DNA of 64,000 bases from Mycobacterium lacus (GCF_010731535.1 NZ_AP022581.1:2179952-2243951), one strand, 5' to 3'. Positions 1 to 10,739 are shown, counted from the stretch's first letter. Notes: generated by a model not told the origin, from the letters alone. A program made the numbers and translations.

Positions 1-3000
1 GGGCGCATCGGAATCGACCAGCACGATCCGGCCGGGATGCTCGGTCTGGGCCGACCGGACCAGGCCCCACACCGCCGCACCCGCCAAGTCGGTGACGTCC
101 TCGTTCACCAACGCCATCGCGCCGCGGGTGGCCACGACCAGCACGCCCGAGTCGCGCTCGGTCAACCATGCCTGCACGGCGGCCAGCGCTTGGCGCGTGC
201 GCTCGTAGCTGCCGGCTACCGGATCTTGTTCGGCCGCAACGGATTCGAACACCTCATGCGAGGGCGTGGAGCCCACCGCCGAGGCCCCGGACGCCGGTGA
301 CCAGATCACTTCGAACAGCCGGTCCGGGCCCGATCCCGACACCGCCGCCCTCAGCTGCCGCTCGGTCACCGGGCGGGCCACCATCGAGGCCACCGACAAC
401 ACCGGCAACCCCAGCCCGTCCGCCAATTCCACCGACATCGCCGACGGCCCCACCGGCGCGATCCGCGCCCGCACCGCCGAGGCCCCGGCGGCGTGTAGCG
501 ACACGCCCTGCCAGCAGAAGGGCATTGCGAGCTCATCCGGGTCGCCCGCGATCGCGACCGCGTGCAGGGCCGCATCCAACAACGCCGGATGCACGCCGAA
601 GCCGCCGACTCCCCCGGCCGCCTCCGGCAGCTTCACCTCGGCGAACATCTCCTCGCCACGGGCCCACACCGCGGTCAGCCCCCGAAACGCCGGTCCGTAG
701 CGGTAGCCGCGCGTCGCCAACCGGTCATAGCCATCGGTCACATCCACCGCGATCGCGCCGGCCGGCGGCCACACCGAAAAATCGGCCCTCGGTTCGACCG
801 ACCCTGACCTCAAGACGCCCTCGGCGTGCAAAACCCATCCCAATCCGGCGTCCGCGCGCGAATATATCGATACGCCACGCGAATTCGAGTCATCGGCCGC
901 GCCGACCACCACCTGCACCGCAACCGTGCCGGCAGCCGGCATCAGCAGGGGCGCTTGCAGCGTCAACTCGTCGACCACCGAGCAGCCGACTTCGTCGCCG
1001 GCGCGGATCGCCAGCTCCACAAACCCGGTGCCCGGGAACAACACGACGTCCGACACGGCGTGATCGGCCAGCCACCCCTGCACACCGGGCGACAACCGTC
1101 CCGTCAACATCACCCCACCCGAGGCCGGCAGCTCCACCACCGCACCCAGCAACGCGTGCTCGCTGGCACCCAGTCCCAGGCCGGCGGCGTCGGCCCCCAC
1201 CCCATCGCCGGACAGCCAGAATCGCCGCCGCTCAAAGGCATACGTCGGCAACTCGACGAAACCTGCCCCGTCCAGCACACCGCGCCAGTCGACGCTCACA
1301 CCCGCAACGAACGCGGAGGCAGCCGACGTCAAGAACCGTTCGAGACCGCCATCCCCGCGGCCCAGGGTGGGCACGACGACGGCCTCGGTGCCGCCGTGAA
1401 CGCTGTCGCCACACGTGTCTTCGATACCGGCGATCAACGCGGGGTGCGGGCTGGACTCGATGAAGGTGCGGTATCCCTGCTCACACGCGCTGCGCACCGC
1501 CTGGTCGAACCGCACGGTCTGGCGGATGTTGCGATACCAGTAGTCGGCATCCAAATCCGCGGTATCCAACCGGTTTCCGGTCACCGTGGAGAAGAAGATG
1601 GTGCGCGAGGAACGTGGCTCGATCCCCGAGAGAACCTCGGCGAGCTCGCCGCGAATCGCCTCGACCTCAACCGAATGCGAGGCATAGTCCACGTCGATGC
1701 GGCGGGTGCGCAGCTCCTGCTCCGTGCAGAGCTGGATGAGCTCCTCCAGCGCCGCCACCTCACCCGACACCACGACCGCTGACGGGCCGTTGACCACGGC
1801 GATGCTTGCCCGATTGCCCAAGGGCGCCAACAACTCCCGCGCGCGTTCGGCGCCGCACGCGATGGACACCATGCCTCCCGGGCCGGCCAGCGCCGTCAGC
1901 AACTTGCTGCGCAGGGTGACCACCCGTGCCGCGTCGTGCAAGGACAGCGCGCCGGCGACGTAGGCGGCCGCGATTTCCCCTTGGGAATGGCCGATCACCG
2001 CATCCGGACGCACCCCGACCGACTTCCACAACTCGGCCAGCGACACCATCATCGCGAACAGCACCGGTTGCACGACGTCCACGCGATCCAGGCCCGGGGC
2101 GCCCGGCACGCCACGCAGGACGTCGGTCAGCGACCAGTCCACGAATTCCGAAAAGGCTTCGGCGCACGCGTCGATCTGCTGGGCGAATACCGGTGCGGTA
2201 TCGAGCAATTCGATGCCCATGCCGATCCATTGGGAGCCTTGGCCGGGGAAGACGAAGACGGTCTTGCCCGCGGGTGTGGCCGTGCCGCGAATCACCGAGC
2301 CGACCTCGTCAAGATCAAGGGTGGCCAGCTCATCCAACCCGGCCAGCAACCGGTCGCGATCCCCGCCCACGACCACCGCCCGATGCTCGAAGGCCGACCG
2401 ACCCGCCAGCGACCACCCCACATCGGCGACATCCAGCCCGTCATCCGCACGCACAAAAGCCGCCAACCGGGCCGCCTGAGCCCCCAACGCCGCCGCCGAC
2501 CTCGCCGACACCACCCACGGCACCACCGGCACCGCGCAGCCACCCCCGGCGCGCGGCTCAACCGGGACCGCCTCGAGAATCACGTGCGCATTGGTGCCGC
2601 TGATCCCAAACGAGGACACCCCAGCCCGTCGAACACGACCACCGGCCTGCCAAGGCCGGGCTTGCGTCAGCAACGACACCGCCCCCGCCGACCAATCCAC
2701 ATGCGGCGAAGGCTCATCGACATGCAACGTCGCCGGCAACAACTCATGGCGCATCGCCAACACCATCTTGATCACACCCGCCACCCCCGCGGCGGCCTGC
2801 GTGTGACCCATATTCGACTTGATCGACCCCAACCACAGCGGCTCGGCACGGTCTTGCCCGTAAGTCGCCAACAACGCCTGCGCCTCGATCGGATCACCCA
2901 ACGTGGTGCCGGTCCCGTGGCCCTCGACCACATCAACCTCGGCCGGACTCAGCCCCGCGCTGGCCAACGCCGCCCGCACCACCCGCTGCTGCGACGGACC

Positions 3001-3930
3001 ATTGGGCGCGGTCAACCCGTTGGACGCCCCGTCCTGATTGACCGCCGAACCCCGCACCACCGCCAACACCGGATGCCCCAACCGCCGCGCATCCGAGAGC
3101 CGCTCCACCACCAACATTCCCCCACCCTCGGACCAGCCGACCCCGTCGGCCGCCCCGGCGTACGCCTTGCACCGGCCGTCCGGCGCGAGGCCCCTGTGCC
3201 GGCTGAACTCGACGAAGACCGTCGGCGTGGCGTTGACGGTGACGCCGCCGGCCAGCGCCAGGTCGCATTCGCCCGACCGCAGCGAACCCACCGCCATATG
3301 CAACGCCACCAACGACGACGAACACGCCGTGTCCACCGACACCGCCGGGCCCTCCAACCCCAGCACATACGACACCCGACCCGAGGCCACACTGGAGGTC
3401 ATGCCGGTCAGGCGGTAGCCCTCGATCTCCTCGGCCGACATGCCGTAGCCCTGGACGATGAGGCCGGCGAACACGCCGGTGGCGCTGCCGCGCAACCCGC
3501 CCGGGTCGATCCCCGCCCGCTCCAACGCCTCCCACGACAGCTCTAACAACATCCGATGCTGGGGGTCCATCGCCAGCGCCTCGCTGGGCGCAATACCGAA
3601 GAAGGCGGGGTCGAAGTCCGCGACCCCGTCCACGAAGCCCCCGGTGCGCGCGTATGACTTGTGACGCACGTCGGGGTCCGGATCGAACAACCCGGCCAGG
3701 TCCCACCCACGATCGGTCGGGAAATCCGACATCACGTCCCGGCCCTCGGCCACCATCCGCCACAGGCCTTCTGGCGAATCAACCCCGCCCGGGAAGCGGC
3801 ACGACATACCGACGATCGCGATCGGCTCGCTCGAGCGCTCCAGCAGCGCGCGGTTGGTGCGCTTCAGGCGTTCAACCTGGACCAGCGCTTTCCGCAGCGC
3901 TTCGGTCGCATGCTGGAGTTGATCACCCAT
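1..3930 (-). CDS. pks12: Type I polyketide synthase Pks12, N-terminal part (gene continues past the window edge)
   Basis: This is the first 1310 codons of a giant modular polyketide synthase. Pks12 makes the mycoketide chain of mannosyl-beta-1-phosphomycoketides. A short N-terminal docking helix is followed by a ketosynthase with Cys203 in VDTACSSSL, His338 in EGHGTGT and His376 in [10 protein letters not shown]. The acyltransferase has a GQGSQW motif near residue 560, Ser649 in GHSQGE and Tyr749 in YASH, the signature of methylmalonyl-CoA selection. The dehydratase has His957 in [14 protein letters not shown] and [10 protein letters not shown] downstream. The visible part ends in the structural ketoreductase subdomain ([12 protein letters not shown]), before the enoylreductase. 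The ATG start follows a GAGG Shine-Dalgarno. The M. tuberculosis protein has about 4150 residues, so roughly a third is seen here. The identity rests on the neighbourhood (rbpA, ppm1) as well as the domain order. Confidence 0.95.
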   Translation of the reverse strand, partial: MGDQLQHATEALRKALVQVERLKRTNRALLERSSEPIAIVGMSCRFPGGVDSPEGLWRMVAEGRDVMSDFPTDRGWDLAGLFDPDPDVRHKSYARTGGFVDGVADFDPAFFGIAPSEALAMDPQHRMLLELSWEALERAGIDPGGLRGSATGVFAGLIVQGYGMSAEEIEGYRLTGMTSSVASGRVSYVLGLEGPAVSVDTACSSSLVALHMAVGSLRSGECDLALAGGVTVNATPTVFVEFSRHRGLAPDGRCKAYAGAADGVGWSEGGGMLVVERLSDARRLGHPVLAVVRGSAVNQDGASNGLTAPNGPSQQRVVRAALASAGLSPAEVDVVEGHGTGTTLGDPIEAQALLATYGQDRAEPLWLGSIKSNMGHTQAAAGVAGVIKMVLAMRHELLPATLHVDEPSPHVDWSAGAVSLLTQARPWQAGGRVRRAGVSSFGISGTNAHVILEAVPVEPRAGGGCAVPVVPWVVSARSAAALGAQAARLAAFVRADDGLDVADVGWSLAGRSAFEHRAVVVGGDRDRLLAGLDELATLDLDEVGSVIRGTATPAGKTVFVFPGQGSQWIGMGIELLDTAPVFAQQIDACAEAFSEFVDWSLTDVLRGVPGAPGLDRVDVVQPVLFAMMVSLAELWKSVGVRPDAVIGHSQGEIAAAYVAGALSLHDAARVVTLRSKLLTALAGPGGMVSIACGAERARELLAPLGNRASIAVVNGPSAVVVSGEVAALEELIQLCTEQELRTRRIDVDYASHSVEVEAIRGELAEVLSGIEPRSSRTIFFSTVTGNRLDTADLDADYWYRNIRQTVRFDQAVRSACEQGYRTFIESSPHPALIAGIEDTCGDSVHGGTEAVVVPTLGRGDGGLERFLTSAASAFVAGVSVDWRGVLDGAGFVELPTYAFERRRFWLSGDGVGADAAGLGLGASEHALLGAVVELPASGGVMLTGRLSPGVQGWLADHAVSDVVLFPGTGFVELAIRAGDEVGCSVVDELTLQAPLLMPAAGTVAVQVVVGAADDSNSRGVSIYSRADAGLGWVLHAEGVLRSGSVEPRADFSVWPPAGAIAVDVTDGYDRLATRGYRYGPAFRGLTAVWARGEEMFAEVKLPEAAGGVGGFGVHPALLDAALHAVAIAGDPDELAMPFCWQGVSLHAAGASAVRARIAPVGPSAMSVELADGLGLPVLSVASMVARPVTERQLRAAVSGSGPDRLFEVIWSPASGASAVGSTPSHEVFESVAAEQDPVAGSYERTRQALAAVQAWLTERDSGVLVVATRGAMALVNEDVTDLAGAAVWGLVRSAQTEHPGRIVLVDSDAP

Positions 3931-4151
3931 CAGTAACCTCGCCTAACCCTCACCTAGCATTTGGTCGTCGCTAAACCGCCGGATGCGGCTCTCGCCGAGT
4001 CACGGGAGTTGCTGCACGAAGCGCAGTCGGATTCTTCTCGACCAGCGTCGTGCTGCTGTCCGACCCAAGAATGCCGCTGGTGAGTATGGCCAACTCTGGC
4101 GGGATTTCAAAACGTCCGATACTCCCAGCTTCTACGCAAACAACTGACCCG

Positions 4152-4220
4152 GCGCGCTCGGTGCGCGCCGGCCCTGGCGCGACTGTACCGGCTGTGCACA
4201 GCCGGCGCTGCGACAGCGCC
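4152..4220 (-). terminator. Cluster of GC-rich hairpins between Rv2049c-like gene and pks12
   Basis: Three perfect inverted repeats sit in the gap of about 310 bp between pks12 and the zinc-finger gene. They are GGCGCGC/GCGCGCC with a 5-nt loop (4152-4170), the 18-bp palindrome CCGGCTGTGCACAGCCGG (4188-4205), and GGCGCTG-CGA-CAGCGCC (4204-4220). The last one starts about 24 bp after the stop codon of the zinc-finger gene. None has a T-tract, as is usual in mycobacteria. Termination is an inference. The rest of the gap, 3931-4151, should carry the pks12 promoter, but I see no clear -10/-35. Confidence 0.5.
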
Positions 4221-4243
4221 TGAAGACCCCGAATCTTGCCCCG

Positions 4244-4603
4244 TCAGACGCCCACGCGGCGCCAGCCGTCGGCGGCCCTGGCGGCCCGAACCAGCACGTC
4301 GCACAATTCGCGCAGTTCGGTTGCCCCGGCTCCTTCGTCGAGCGCCGTGGCGACGTCCTCGGCCGCACATCGCACCTGGTAAACGCGATCCGATAGGTCG
4401 GCCGCATCGTCGGCCGAGAGCACCACGGCGTCGGCCGGCAAGGCCAGCGCCGCCCCGCCCCCACCCCGGGTCATCATGGCCCGCTGCTCGTATGCACGCT
4501 GCCGACAGGACTGCCGGCAATACTGGCGGCGACGGCCCATCCCGACGTCGGTCACGTCTCGACCACACCAGCGGCATGGCTGAGGCCGGGCACGACGCGT
4601 CAC
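4244..4603 (-). CDS. Small CxxC...CxxxC zinc-finger-like protein (Rv2049c-like)
   Basis: This 119-residue basic protein has a probable zinc knuckle near the N-terminus: CRWC followed about 16 residues later by CRQSC, in an arginine-rich setting (GMGRRRQYCRQSCRQRAYEQR). A helical acidic/alanine-rich C-terminal half contains DRVYQVRCAAEDVATALDEG. It matches the small conserved mycobacterial protein encoded between pks12 and rbpA. It transcribes away from rbpA. I chose the GTG just before TRRARPQPC because it keeps the whole zinc motif; an in-frame ATG 90 bp upstream is possible but would run into the rbpA promoter. The function is unknown; nucleic-acid binding is a guess from the zinc knuckle and charge. 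Confidence 0.7.
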   Translation of the reverse strand: MTRRARPQPCRWCGRDVTDVGMGRRRQYCRQSCRQRAYEQRAMMTRGGGGAALALPADAVVLSADDAADLSDRVYQVRCAAEDVATALDEGAGATELRELCDVLVRAARAADGWRRVGV

Positions 4604-4681
4604 GCCTGCCGACTTTAGTCCGCCGCAGCCCCCGATCCCGGTATCATTAATGGTCGCGTCGCGCGCCGCGCGCGGACCACG

Positions 4682-4710
4682 GGAACTAGGCAAACGCTCT
4701 TAACGTTTGC
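4682..4710 (+). promoter_or_regulatory. Putative ECF-sigma (SigE/SigH-type) promoter of rbpA with overlapping inverted repeat
   Basis: GGGAACTA at 4681-4688 and CGTT at 4704-4707 are spaced as in promoters read by extracytoplasmic-function sigma factors of the SigE/SigH/SigR group. The spacer contains a perfect inverted repeat GCAAACG-CTCTTAA-CGTTTGC (4690-4710), so a repressor or activator could bind over the promoter. The rbpA start codon is 60 bp further down. Stress induction of rbpA homologues in actinobacteria, including SigR control in Streptomyces, is established; assignment to a particular sigma factor here is inference. Confidence 0.55.
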
Positions 4711-4769
4711 TTAAGCGGAGATAATCGCAGGAGCCCAGCAGCTCACCGGACCCAAAGGAGTACCGCCCT

Positions 4770-5105
4770 ATGGCTGATCGTGTCCTACGAGGCAGTCGGC
4801 TCGGAGCCGTGAGCTATGAGACCGACCGTAACCACGATCTCGCACCGCGTCAGATCGCGCGGTATCGCACCGAGAACGGCGAGGAGTTCGAGGTCCCCTT
4901 CGCCGACGACGCCGAGATTCCCGGCACCTGGTTGTGCCGCAACGGCATGGAGGGCACGCTGATCGAGGGTGACTTGCCCGAGCCGAAGAAGGTCAAGCCA
5001 CCGCGCACACACTGGGACATGCTGCTAGAGCGTCGCTCGGTCGAAGAACTCGAGGAACTCCTCAAGGAGCGCCTCGACCTTATTAGGTCGCGGCGTCGCG
5101 GCTGA
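4770..5105 (+). CDS. rbpA: RNA polymerase-binding protein RbpA
   Basis: RbpA is an essential actinobacterial transcription factor. It binds RNA polymerase and the primary sigma factor SigA/SigB and stabilises the open promoter complex. The 111 residues match the family length. An unstructured N-terminal tail (MADRVLRGSRLG) is followed by the compact core domain (residues about 25-70: ARYRTENGEEFEVPF, then TWLCRNGMEG). A basic linker (PEPKKVKPPRTHWDM) and the C-terminal sigma-interaction helices (LLERRSVEELEELLKERLDLIRSRR) complete it. A good Shine-Dalgarno, AAAGGAG, lies 9 nt before the ATG. It is monocistronic, divergent from the zinc-finger gene and convergent with ppm1. Confidence 0.97.
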   Translation: MADRVLRGSRLGAVSYETDRNHDLAPRQIARYRTENGEEFEVPFADDAEIPGTWLCRNGMEGTLIEGDLPEPKKVKPPRTHWDMLLERRSVEELEELLKERLDLIRSRRRG

Positions 5106-5118
5106 CCGGGGCCCGCAG

Positions 5119-5913
5119 TTACGCGTTGTCGTGAGCGCGCGCGGCCCGAGCACGGGTGCGCCGCCCGTCGAGGCCCCATCGAGCGACTTTGACCAGCGCC
5201 TCGCGGATGTTGGATCCGCTCATCTTGGACACGCCGATCTCACGTTCGGTGAATGTGATCGGCACCTCGACGACGACGAAACCGGTGTTGATCGTGCGCC
5301 AGGTCATCTCGATCTGGAAGCAGTAGCCCTTGGAGTCGACGCTGTCTAGATCGATCGTCTCGAGCACTTCGCGGCGGTAGGCGCGATAACCGGCGGTGAT
5401 GTCGTGGACACCGATGCCGAGCGCCAGCCGCGAATAGGTGTTCGCCGTCTTGGACAGCGCCAGGCGCCGCCACGGCCAGTTGCGCACCGCCCCCCCGTCG
5501 ACGTAGCGCGAGCCGATGGCCAGGTCGGCTCCCGCGTCGACGGCGTCCAACAGGCGGTGCAGCTGTTCGGGCGCGTGACTGCCGTCGGCGTCCATCTCGA
5601 CGAGTACCGCGTAATCCCGGCTCAGGCCCCAGGCGAAACCTTGCAGGTATGCCGCGCCCAGCCCGTTCTTCGCGGTGCGGTGCAGCACGTGGGTGCGGTC
5701 GGCATCGGCCTGTGCCAGCTCGTCGGCGAGCTGGCCGGTGCCGTCGGGGCTGCTGTCGTCGACGACGAGCACATGGACGTCGGGGCAGGCGGTCCTTACC
5801 CGCCGATGGATCAGCGGCAGGTTCTCCAGCTCGTTGTAGGTGGGGATGATCACCAGAACGCGCTGGCTGGGACGACTGCCCGGGACTCGGGGCGCCGGGT
5901 GGCCGGTGGTCAT
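5119..5913 (-). CDS. ppm1: Polyprenol monophosphomannose synthase (Ppm1 catalytic domain)
   Basis: This is a family 2 glycosyltransferase that transfers mannose from GDP-mannose to polyprenyl phosphate. The product is the mannose donor for lipomannan/lipoarabinomannan elongation and for protein O-mannosylation. Motifs are [14 protein letters not shown] near the N-terminus, [10 protein letters not shown] (residues 51-59) and the metal-binding DAD at 108-110 in [18 protein letters not shown] and KGYCFQIEM follow. At 264 residues it corresponds to domain D2 of M. tuberculosis Ppm1. In M. tuberculosis it is fused to the N-acyltransferase, whereas here it is a separate protein whose ATG overlaps the lnt stop by 4 bp (ATGA), implying translational coupling. 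Confidence 0.95.
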   Translation of the reverse strand: MTTGHPAPRVPGSRPSQRVLVIIPTYNELENLPLIHRRVRTACPDVHVLVVDDSSPDGTGQLADELAQADADRTHVLHRTAKNGLGAAYLQGFAWGLSRDYAVLVEMDADGSHAPEQLHRLLDAVDAGADLAIGSRYVDGGAVRNWPWRRLALSKTANTYSRLALGIGVHDITAGYRAYRREVLETIDLDSVDSKGYCFQIEMTWRTINTGFVVVEVPITFTEREIGVSKMSGSNIREALVKVARWGLDGRRTRARAARAHDNA

Positions 5914-7736
5914 ATAGCTCCTCTACTTCGTCGCCCGAAACCAAGTGAGTGTCGGCCGCCCCCCGCATCCTCGGCGTCCTTTGGCGCACCGGAGCCGACG
6001 GGTTCCTCCTGGGGCTTGGGCCGCCGACGGGTTCGATGCGCGAACCATCCATTGTGCCGCATTGCGGCGAGAATGACCGCCCCGGCCGCCGCGACCAGGA
6101 TCCATTGCAGGATCGCGCCCCACCGTGTGGCGGGGGTCAGCCTCGTCTTGAGGTGCACCTGGATGTCGAGATAGGCGGGCTCGAAGAAGTTCGTCCGGAC
6201 CAGCTCGTGACCGTCTGGCGCGATCACCGCACTGATCCCGGTGGTGCCGGCCACCACGACGTATCGGTCGTGCTCTACCGCCCGAACTTTGGCAAAGGCC
6301 AGTTGCTGTTCACTCATCGTCTGGTTGAAGGTGGCGTTGTTGCTGGGCACGGCCAACAACTGCGCGCCGCCCCGAACCGATTTTCGCGGTGCGCGGTCGA
6401 AGATCACCTCCCAGCAGGTGGCGACCCCGACCGGTACGCCGGCGATGCGCACCACGCCGGTGCTCTTGCCGGGCACCATGTAGCCGGCGCGGTCGGCGTA
6501 CCCGGACAGATGCCGAAAAAGCCACCGCATGGGCAGGTACTCGCCGAACGGCTGCACGATTTCCTTGGTGTGGCGGTCGGCCGGGCCGGTGACCGGGTTC
6601 CACACCAGCACCGTGTTGGTGTATTCGGGATTTTCTTGGCGACCGGGAAGGTCGAGCACGGTGCCGAGAAGGATAGGCGCGCCGATCGCGTCAGCCGCCG
6701 CCGAGATCTGCTGCCCGGCGTCGGCGTTGGCGAGGGGATCGATATCTGAGGCGTTCTCCGGCCAGATGACGAATTGGGGCTGCGGGGCAACCCCCGCACG
6801 GACGTCCTCGGCCAGCAGCTGCGTCTCGCGGACGTGGTTGTCCAGCACCGCTCGACGCTGCGCATTGAAGTCGAACCCGAGCCGGGGGACATTGCCCTGC
6901 ACGGCCGCGACGGTGACGGTGGGCTCACCGCCTGACCCGACCCCCGCGTGCCGCACCTGCGGCCAGGCGACGGCCGCGGCGAACAACACCAGGCATATGC
7001 AGGCACCGGGCAGCACGACCGCGGGCGGAGGAGTAGCGGCACCTGTACCAGTTTTGGAGGCGGATCCTGAGACACCCGCTCCGTCCGCGCGGCCGCGCGC
7101 CTGGCCACCGGCGCGCCACCACGTCTCGATCTCCAGCGCGATCGCGGTGAAGCTGCATCCCACCAGCACGATCGCCGTCGAGAGCAGCGCGACCCCACCG
7201 AGCTGAACCAACGGCAGCAGCGGGCCATCGGCTTGGCCGAAGGCCACCGATCCCCAGGGAAATCCGCCAAACGGGCCAATCGACTTCAACCACTCCAGCG
7301 CCGCCCAGACCACGGCGAACCAGATCGGCCAGCCCGGCAGCCGGCGCACCACGACGGCGAACACGCCGAAGAGACCCGGGAAGAACGCGCACGCCGTCGC
7401 CAACGCCACCCAGGGCATCGCGCCGACCAGCATGCCGACCCACGGCAACAAGGGCACGTAGAACGCCAGGCCGAACAGGAAGCCGTAGCCCAGCCCACCC
7501 ACCGGTGTGGTGGCGCGGTGGGTCAGCACCCACGACAGCAGCGCGAAGGCGACGACCGCGGCCCACCACCAGTTCAGCGTCGGGAAGCTGGCGTAGAGCA
7601 GCAGCCCGGCGACGACGGCGGCCACCAGCCGCGGCAGACGTGGTTGTGTCGCGGCCCGAACGGCGGGCAGCCGCGCCGCCAGCCCGGCGCCGGCTTGCGC
7701 CAGTCGCCGGCGCGCGGCGAACCATTCCCTAGCCAT
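5910..7736 (-). CDS. lnt: Apolipoprotein N-acyltransferase (Ppm1 domain D1 equivalent)
   Basis: This enzyme adds the third, amide-linked acyl chain to the N-terminal cysteine of lipoproteins in the plasma membrane. The N-terminal half is a bundle of hydrophobic helices (starting at about residue 36, [13 protein letters not shown]). The C-terminal half is a nitrilase-type domain with the full triad: Glu327 (IWPENAS), Lys391 ([13 protein letters not shown]) and Cys441 ([11 protein letters not shown]). A final transmembrane helix, [15 protein letters not shown], closes the protein. I chose the ATG giving [10 protein letters not shown], 608 residues, which overlaps the upstream amidohydrolase by 8 bp. 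A further upstream in-frame start would add about 108 residues of arginine/proline-rich sequence that merely reads the amidohydrolase gene in another frame. It is coupled to ppm1 downstream. Confidence 0.93.
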   Translation of the reverse strand: MAREWFAARRRLAQAGAGLAARLPAVRAATQPRLPRLVAAVVAGLLLYASFPTLNWWWAAVVAFALLSWVLTHRATTPVGGLGYGFLFGLAFYVPLLPWVGMLVGAMPWVALATACAFFPGLFGVFAVVVRRLPGWPIWFAVVWAALEWLKSIGPFGGFPWGSVAFGQADGPLLPLVQLGGVALLSTAIVLVGCSFTAIALEIETWWRAGGQARGRADGAGVSGSASKTGTGAATPPPAVVLPGACICLVLFAAAVAWPQVRHAGVGSGGEPTVTVAAVQGNVPRLGFDFNAQRRAVLDNHVRETQLLAEDVRAGVAPQPQFVIWPENASDIDPLANADAGQQISAAADAIGAPILLGTVLDLPGRQENPEYTNTVLVWNPVTGPADRHTKEIVQPFGEYLPMRWLFRHLSGYADRAGYMVPGKSTGVVRIAGVPVGVATCWEVIFDRAPRKSVRGGAQLLAVPSNNATFNQTMSEQQLAFAKVRAVEHDRYVVVAGTTGISAVIAPDGHELVRTNFFEPAYLDIQVHLKTRLTPATRWGAILQWILVAAAGAVILAAMRHNGWFAHRTRRRPKPQEEPVGSGAPKDAEDAGGGRHSLGFGRRSRGAI

Positions 7737-9342
7737 GGATGACGGCACCCCGATGCACGGTTTGGCGGCAGCGCGGCAAGGCGTCGGTCGGGCCCAGCCG
7801 CGGTAACGCGGGCACCCGGGAACGCGGGTCGGTGGACCAGCGCTGAATGCCGTCTCGGGGCGCGCTGACGTCGAGAGCCCCGGCATCCCAGACGGCATAG
7901 GAGGCCAGCGCTCCGGGCACCAGGGTGCCCGTCTTCCCGTCGCGGACACCGGCTGCCCGCCAGCCACCGCGGGTAGCCGCGGCGAACGCGGCGCGCGCCG
8001 ACACGGCGCTGCCCGGGGTGTGGTGGTTGACCGCCGCGCGCACGCTCGCCCACGGCTCAAAACCTGTTACCGGGGCGTCGGAACCGAGCGCGAGGGGCAC
8101 GCCTTGGGATGCTAACAGTGCGAGCGGGTTGAGTTCGCTGGCTCGCTGTGCACCGAGGCGACGGGCATACATGCCGTTGCCACCGCCCCACAGCGCGTCG
8201 AAATTGGGCTGCACGCTGGCGATGACCCCCCACGCGCCCAGCTTCGCCGCCTGATCGGCGGTCACCATCTCCACGTGCTCGAGGCGGTGCCCGCACCGCG
8301 CGACGGCGACCACACCGAGGTCGTCGACGACCCGTTCGAAGGCGGCGACCACCGCCGAGACCGCGGCGTCGCCGATGACGTGGAAACCGGCGGTCACCTC
8401 GGCCTCGGTACACGCCCGGACATGCGCGACGATAGCGTCGGGGTCGAGGTAGCAGGCGCCGACGCGATCCGGGGCGTCGGCGTACGGCTCGTGCAGCCAG
8501 GCGGTGCGCGACCCCAGCGCACCGTCGACGAACAGGTCTCCGGCCAGCCCGCGGGCCCCGGTCTCATCGACCAGCGCGCGGGCCCGTGCGGGCGTGGTCA
8601 CCGCCTCGCCCCAGTAGCCGATCACCTCGACGCCGTGTTCGAGGCCGCACAGCTGCCGCCAATCGTCCAGCCCGCCGATGTCGGGTCCGGCGCATTCGTG
8701 CACCGCGACGATGCCGGCCGCGGCGAGCGCATCCAGCGCCGCTTCCCGGGCTGCGGCCAGCTGCGTGTCGGTGAGCAAGTCGCGGGCCGCGGCGCGGACC
8801 AGGTGGTGCGCGTCGCCAGCCAGCGGCCGCTGCGGTGTGAAACCGGCCGCCGCCCTCAGCCCGGGGACCAGCCGTCGCAGCCCGGTCGAGGCCAACGCGG
8901 AGTGCACATCGACACGGGCCAGGTAGGCGGGCCGGTCGCCGAGCACCGCGTCCAGGTCGGCGGTGCTCGGCGCGGCATTCTCGGGCCACGCCGACTCGTC
9001 CCAGCCATGCCCCCACACCGGCCGGCCCGGGTGGGCGGCCGCGTAGTCGGCGACCATCCGCACCATGTGCGCTCGCGAGGTGGCGGGTCGCAGGTCCAGC
9101 CCGCTGAGCGTCAGGCCGGTCGCACTCAGGTGGATGTGGCTGTCGACGAATGCCGGCGCCACGAAAGCGCCGTCGAGATCCTGCACGTCGGCGTCCGGGA
9201 ACTGGCTGCGGCCCACGTCGTCACTGCCCAGCCACGCGACGACGTCGCCGCGCACCGCCATGGCGGTGGCGTCGGGGTGGGTGGGGCTGTGCACGCGGCC
9301 GTTCAGCAGCAGCTTCGTGGCGATCGGAGCCTTCGGGGTCAC
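7729..9342 (-). CDS. Amidohydrolase family protein (Rv2052c-like)
   Basis: This is a metal-dependent hydrolase of the amidohydrolase superfamily, YtcJ-like subgroup, 537 residues. The metal-binding HxH is at 69-71 in [12 protein letters not shown]. Later motifs are [10 protein letters not shown] (histidine ligand), HRLEHVEMV and [13 protein letters not shown] with the conserved aspartate. The small N-terminal beta domain ([11 protein letters not shown]...[13 protein letters not shown]) is complete. The start is GTG. The substrate is unknown. It is the first gene of a three-gene leftward unit with lnt and ppm1, with overlaps at both joints. No signal peptide is seen, so it should be cytosolic. 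The role in lipoprotein or mannolipid metabolism is only suggested by position. Confidence 0.85.
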   Translation of the reverse strand: MTPKAPIATKLLLNGRVHSPTHPDATAMAVRGDVVAWLGSDDVGRSQFPDADVQDLDGAFVAPAFVDSHIHLSATGLTLSGLDLRPATSRAHMVRMVADYAAAHPGRPVWGHGWDESAWPENAAPSTADLDAVLGDRPAYLARVDVHSALASTGLRRLVPGLRAAAGFTPQRPLAGDAHHLVRAAARDLLTDTQLAAAREAALDALAAAGIVAVHECAGPDIGGLDDWRQLCGLEHGVEVIGYWGEAVTTPARARALVDETGARGLAGDLFVDGALGSRTAWLHEPYADAPDRVGACYLDPDAIVAHVRACTEAEVTAGFHVIGDAAVSAVVAAFERVVDDLGVVAVARCGHRLEHVEMVTADQAAKLGAWGVIASVQPNFDALWGGGNGMYARRLGAQRASELNPLALLASQGVPLALGSDAPVTGFEPWASVRAAVNHHTPGSAVSARAAFAAATRGGWRAAGVRDGKTGTLVPGALASYAVWDAGALDVSAPRDGIQRWSTDPRSRVPALPRLGPTDALPRCRQTVHRGAVIHG

Positions 9343-9425
9343 CCCGCAAACCTACGTGGGCTCGTGTTTCGCCCGGCGACGATGCGGGCCGCGGCGCGGC
9401 CCCAGGGGCAGCCGGGCAATCGAAC

Positions 9426-9968
9426 TCAGACCGACGACGCGGGCGGCGCCGGGGGCTCGTCGCCGGTCGCACGCTGCGGCAAGACCGGCGGCTCGACGTC
9501 AATGACGTCGATGACCTCGCCGTCGATGAAGTCCCTGCCGTCGCCCGTGTTGCGGAGGTTCCAGGCACCGGCGACGCCGGCCGCAGCATCGGCGGTCAGC
9601 GGCACGCGCCGCAGGAAGCCCCGCACCGCAAGTGAAGTCAGCCCCGGGCGGGCGGCAGCCCGGATCGGAGGCACCAACAGCAACAGTCCCAACCCCGTGG
9701 TGACCAGACCGGGAACAAGGACCAGGCCCGAGGCGATGGTGACCAGCGCGCCGTCGCTCAGCGCGCTGTGCGGTTCTGTCAGACCGGATCGCAATTGGGC
9801 GAGCTGGCGCCCAAGCTGCCACCCACCCAGCGGCGCGAGCAGGCCGAACCCGAGCACAAACGTCGCCAGCAGCACCAGCAGGGTCCAGCCGAAACCGATC
9901 GTCGACGCAAGCGCGAAAACCACCGCGAGCTCGACGACGGCGTAGAGGAGAAGCAGCCGCGACACCAT
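9426..9968 (-). CDS. fxsA: FxsA family membrane protein (Rv2053c-like)
   Basis: This integral membrane protein of about 180 residues has hydrophobic segments LLLLYAVVELAVVFALAST, GWTLLVLLATFVLGFGLLAP and LVTIASGLVLVPGLVTTGLGLLLLVPP. The PG-LVTTG-LLLLVPP-R pattern is the hallmark of FxsA, named for suppression of F exclusion of phage T7. Its cellular role in mycobacteria is unknown. The C-terminal tail is acidic and proline-rich and predicted cytosolic. I chose the ATG immediately before VSRLLLLYAV; an in-frame start 30 bp upstream adds only MGAVRGRWRH. Between this gene and the amidohydrolase lies an 83-bp gap with a GC-rich inverted repeat (GGGCCGC/GCGGCCC). Confidence 0.85.
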   Translation of the reverse strand: MVSRLLLLYAVVELAVVFALASTIGFGWTLLVLLATFVLGFGLLAPLGGWQLGRQLAQLRSGLTEPHSALSDGALVTIASGLVLVPGLVTTGLGLLLLVPPIRAAARPGLTSLAVRGFLRRVPLTADAAAGVAGAWNLRNTGDGRDFIDGEVIDVIDVEPPVLPQRATGDEPPAPPASSV

Positions 9969-10040
9969 GTGACGCCAACGTCCGCGGACCGCGCCCAAGT
10001 TCCGTGAAGGCCGACGCCAAGGCTGCAGTTAGATGACGTC

Positions 10041-10739
10041 ATGACAACGATTGATATCGACACCCCCGCCGGACCGATCGACGCGCTGCTGAGCAGCCCC
10101 CAGGGTGCAGGCCCCTGGCCCGGCGTGGTGGTGGTCCACGACGCGGTCGGCTATGCGCCGGACAACGAGTTGGTGTCCAAGCGCATCGCCGGCGCGGGCT
10201 ATTTAGCGCTCACGCCCAACTTGTACGCCCGTGGCGGCCGCGCCCGCTGCATCACCAGGGTCATGCGCGAGCTGCTGACGAAACGGGGCCGTGCCGTTGA
10301 TGACATTCTGGCCGCCCGCGATCACCTGCTGGCCATGCCCGAATGCTCCGGCCAGGTCGGGATCGCGGGCTTCTGCATGGGCGGCGGGTTCGCACTCATC
10401 ATGTCGCCCAAGGGTTTTGGCGCGTCGGCACCGTTCTACGGCACCCCGCTGCCGCGCCACCTCAGCGAGACGCTGGATGAGGCGTGCCCGATTGTGGCGA
10501 GCTTCGGCGGCCGCGACCCGCTGGGCGTGGGCGCACCCAGACGGTTGCGCGAAGTGACCGCGGCCAAGAACATCACCGCCGACATCAAGACCTACCCGGG
10601 CGCCGGGCACAGCTTCGCGAACAAACTGCCCGGCCAACCGCTGCTTCGCATCATGGGGTTCGGCTACGACGAGGCCGCGACCGAAGACGCTTGGAGCCGT
10701 GTCTTTACGTTCTTCGGCGAACACCTGCGCGCGGGCTAG
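10041..10739 (+). CDS. Dienelactone hydrolase family protein (Rv2054-like)
   Basis: This 232-residue alpha/beta-hydrolase has the dienelactone hydrolase triad: Cys112 as nucleophile in GIAGFCMGGGF, Asp159 in SFGGRDPLG and His190 in YPGAGHSFAN. The oxyanion region VVVVHDAVGYAPDNE is typical of the family. No signal peptide is present, so it is cytosolic. The substrate cannot be told from sequence; related enzymes open lactones or act as carboxylesterases. It starts 72 bp from the divergent fxsA gene. Its stop codon overlaps the stop of the convergent DJ-1/PfpI gene by a few bases. Confidence 0.9.
   Translation: MTTIDIDTPAGPIDALLSSPQGAGPWPGVVVVHDAVGYAPDNELVSKRIAGAGYLALTPNLYARGGRARCITRVMRELLTKRGRAVDDILAARDHLLAMPECSGQVGIAGFCMGGGFALIMSPKGFGASAPFYGTPLPRHLSETLDEACPIVASFGGRDPLGVGAPRRLREVTAAKNITADIKTYPGAGHSFANKLPGQPLLRIMGFGYDEAATEDAWSRVFTFFGEHLRAG

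Noticed and set aside
168..1463. 431-codon plus-strand frame opposite pks12
   Set aside because: The translation is almost only Arg, Pro, Ser and Thr, the typical shadow of a high-GC gene on the other strand; pks12 motifs on the minus strand are unambiguous.
826..3546. Two further long plus-strand frames (318 and 536 codons) over pks12
   Set aside because: Arg/His/Gln-rich composition, no domain, and fully covered by conserved ketosynthase and acyltransferase coding sequence on the minus strand.
1..3930. Antisense small RNA opposite pks12 (known as ASpks in M. tuberculosis)
   Set aside because: Its position cannot be placed in this sequence without expression data, so no feature is claimed.
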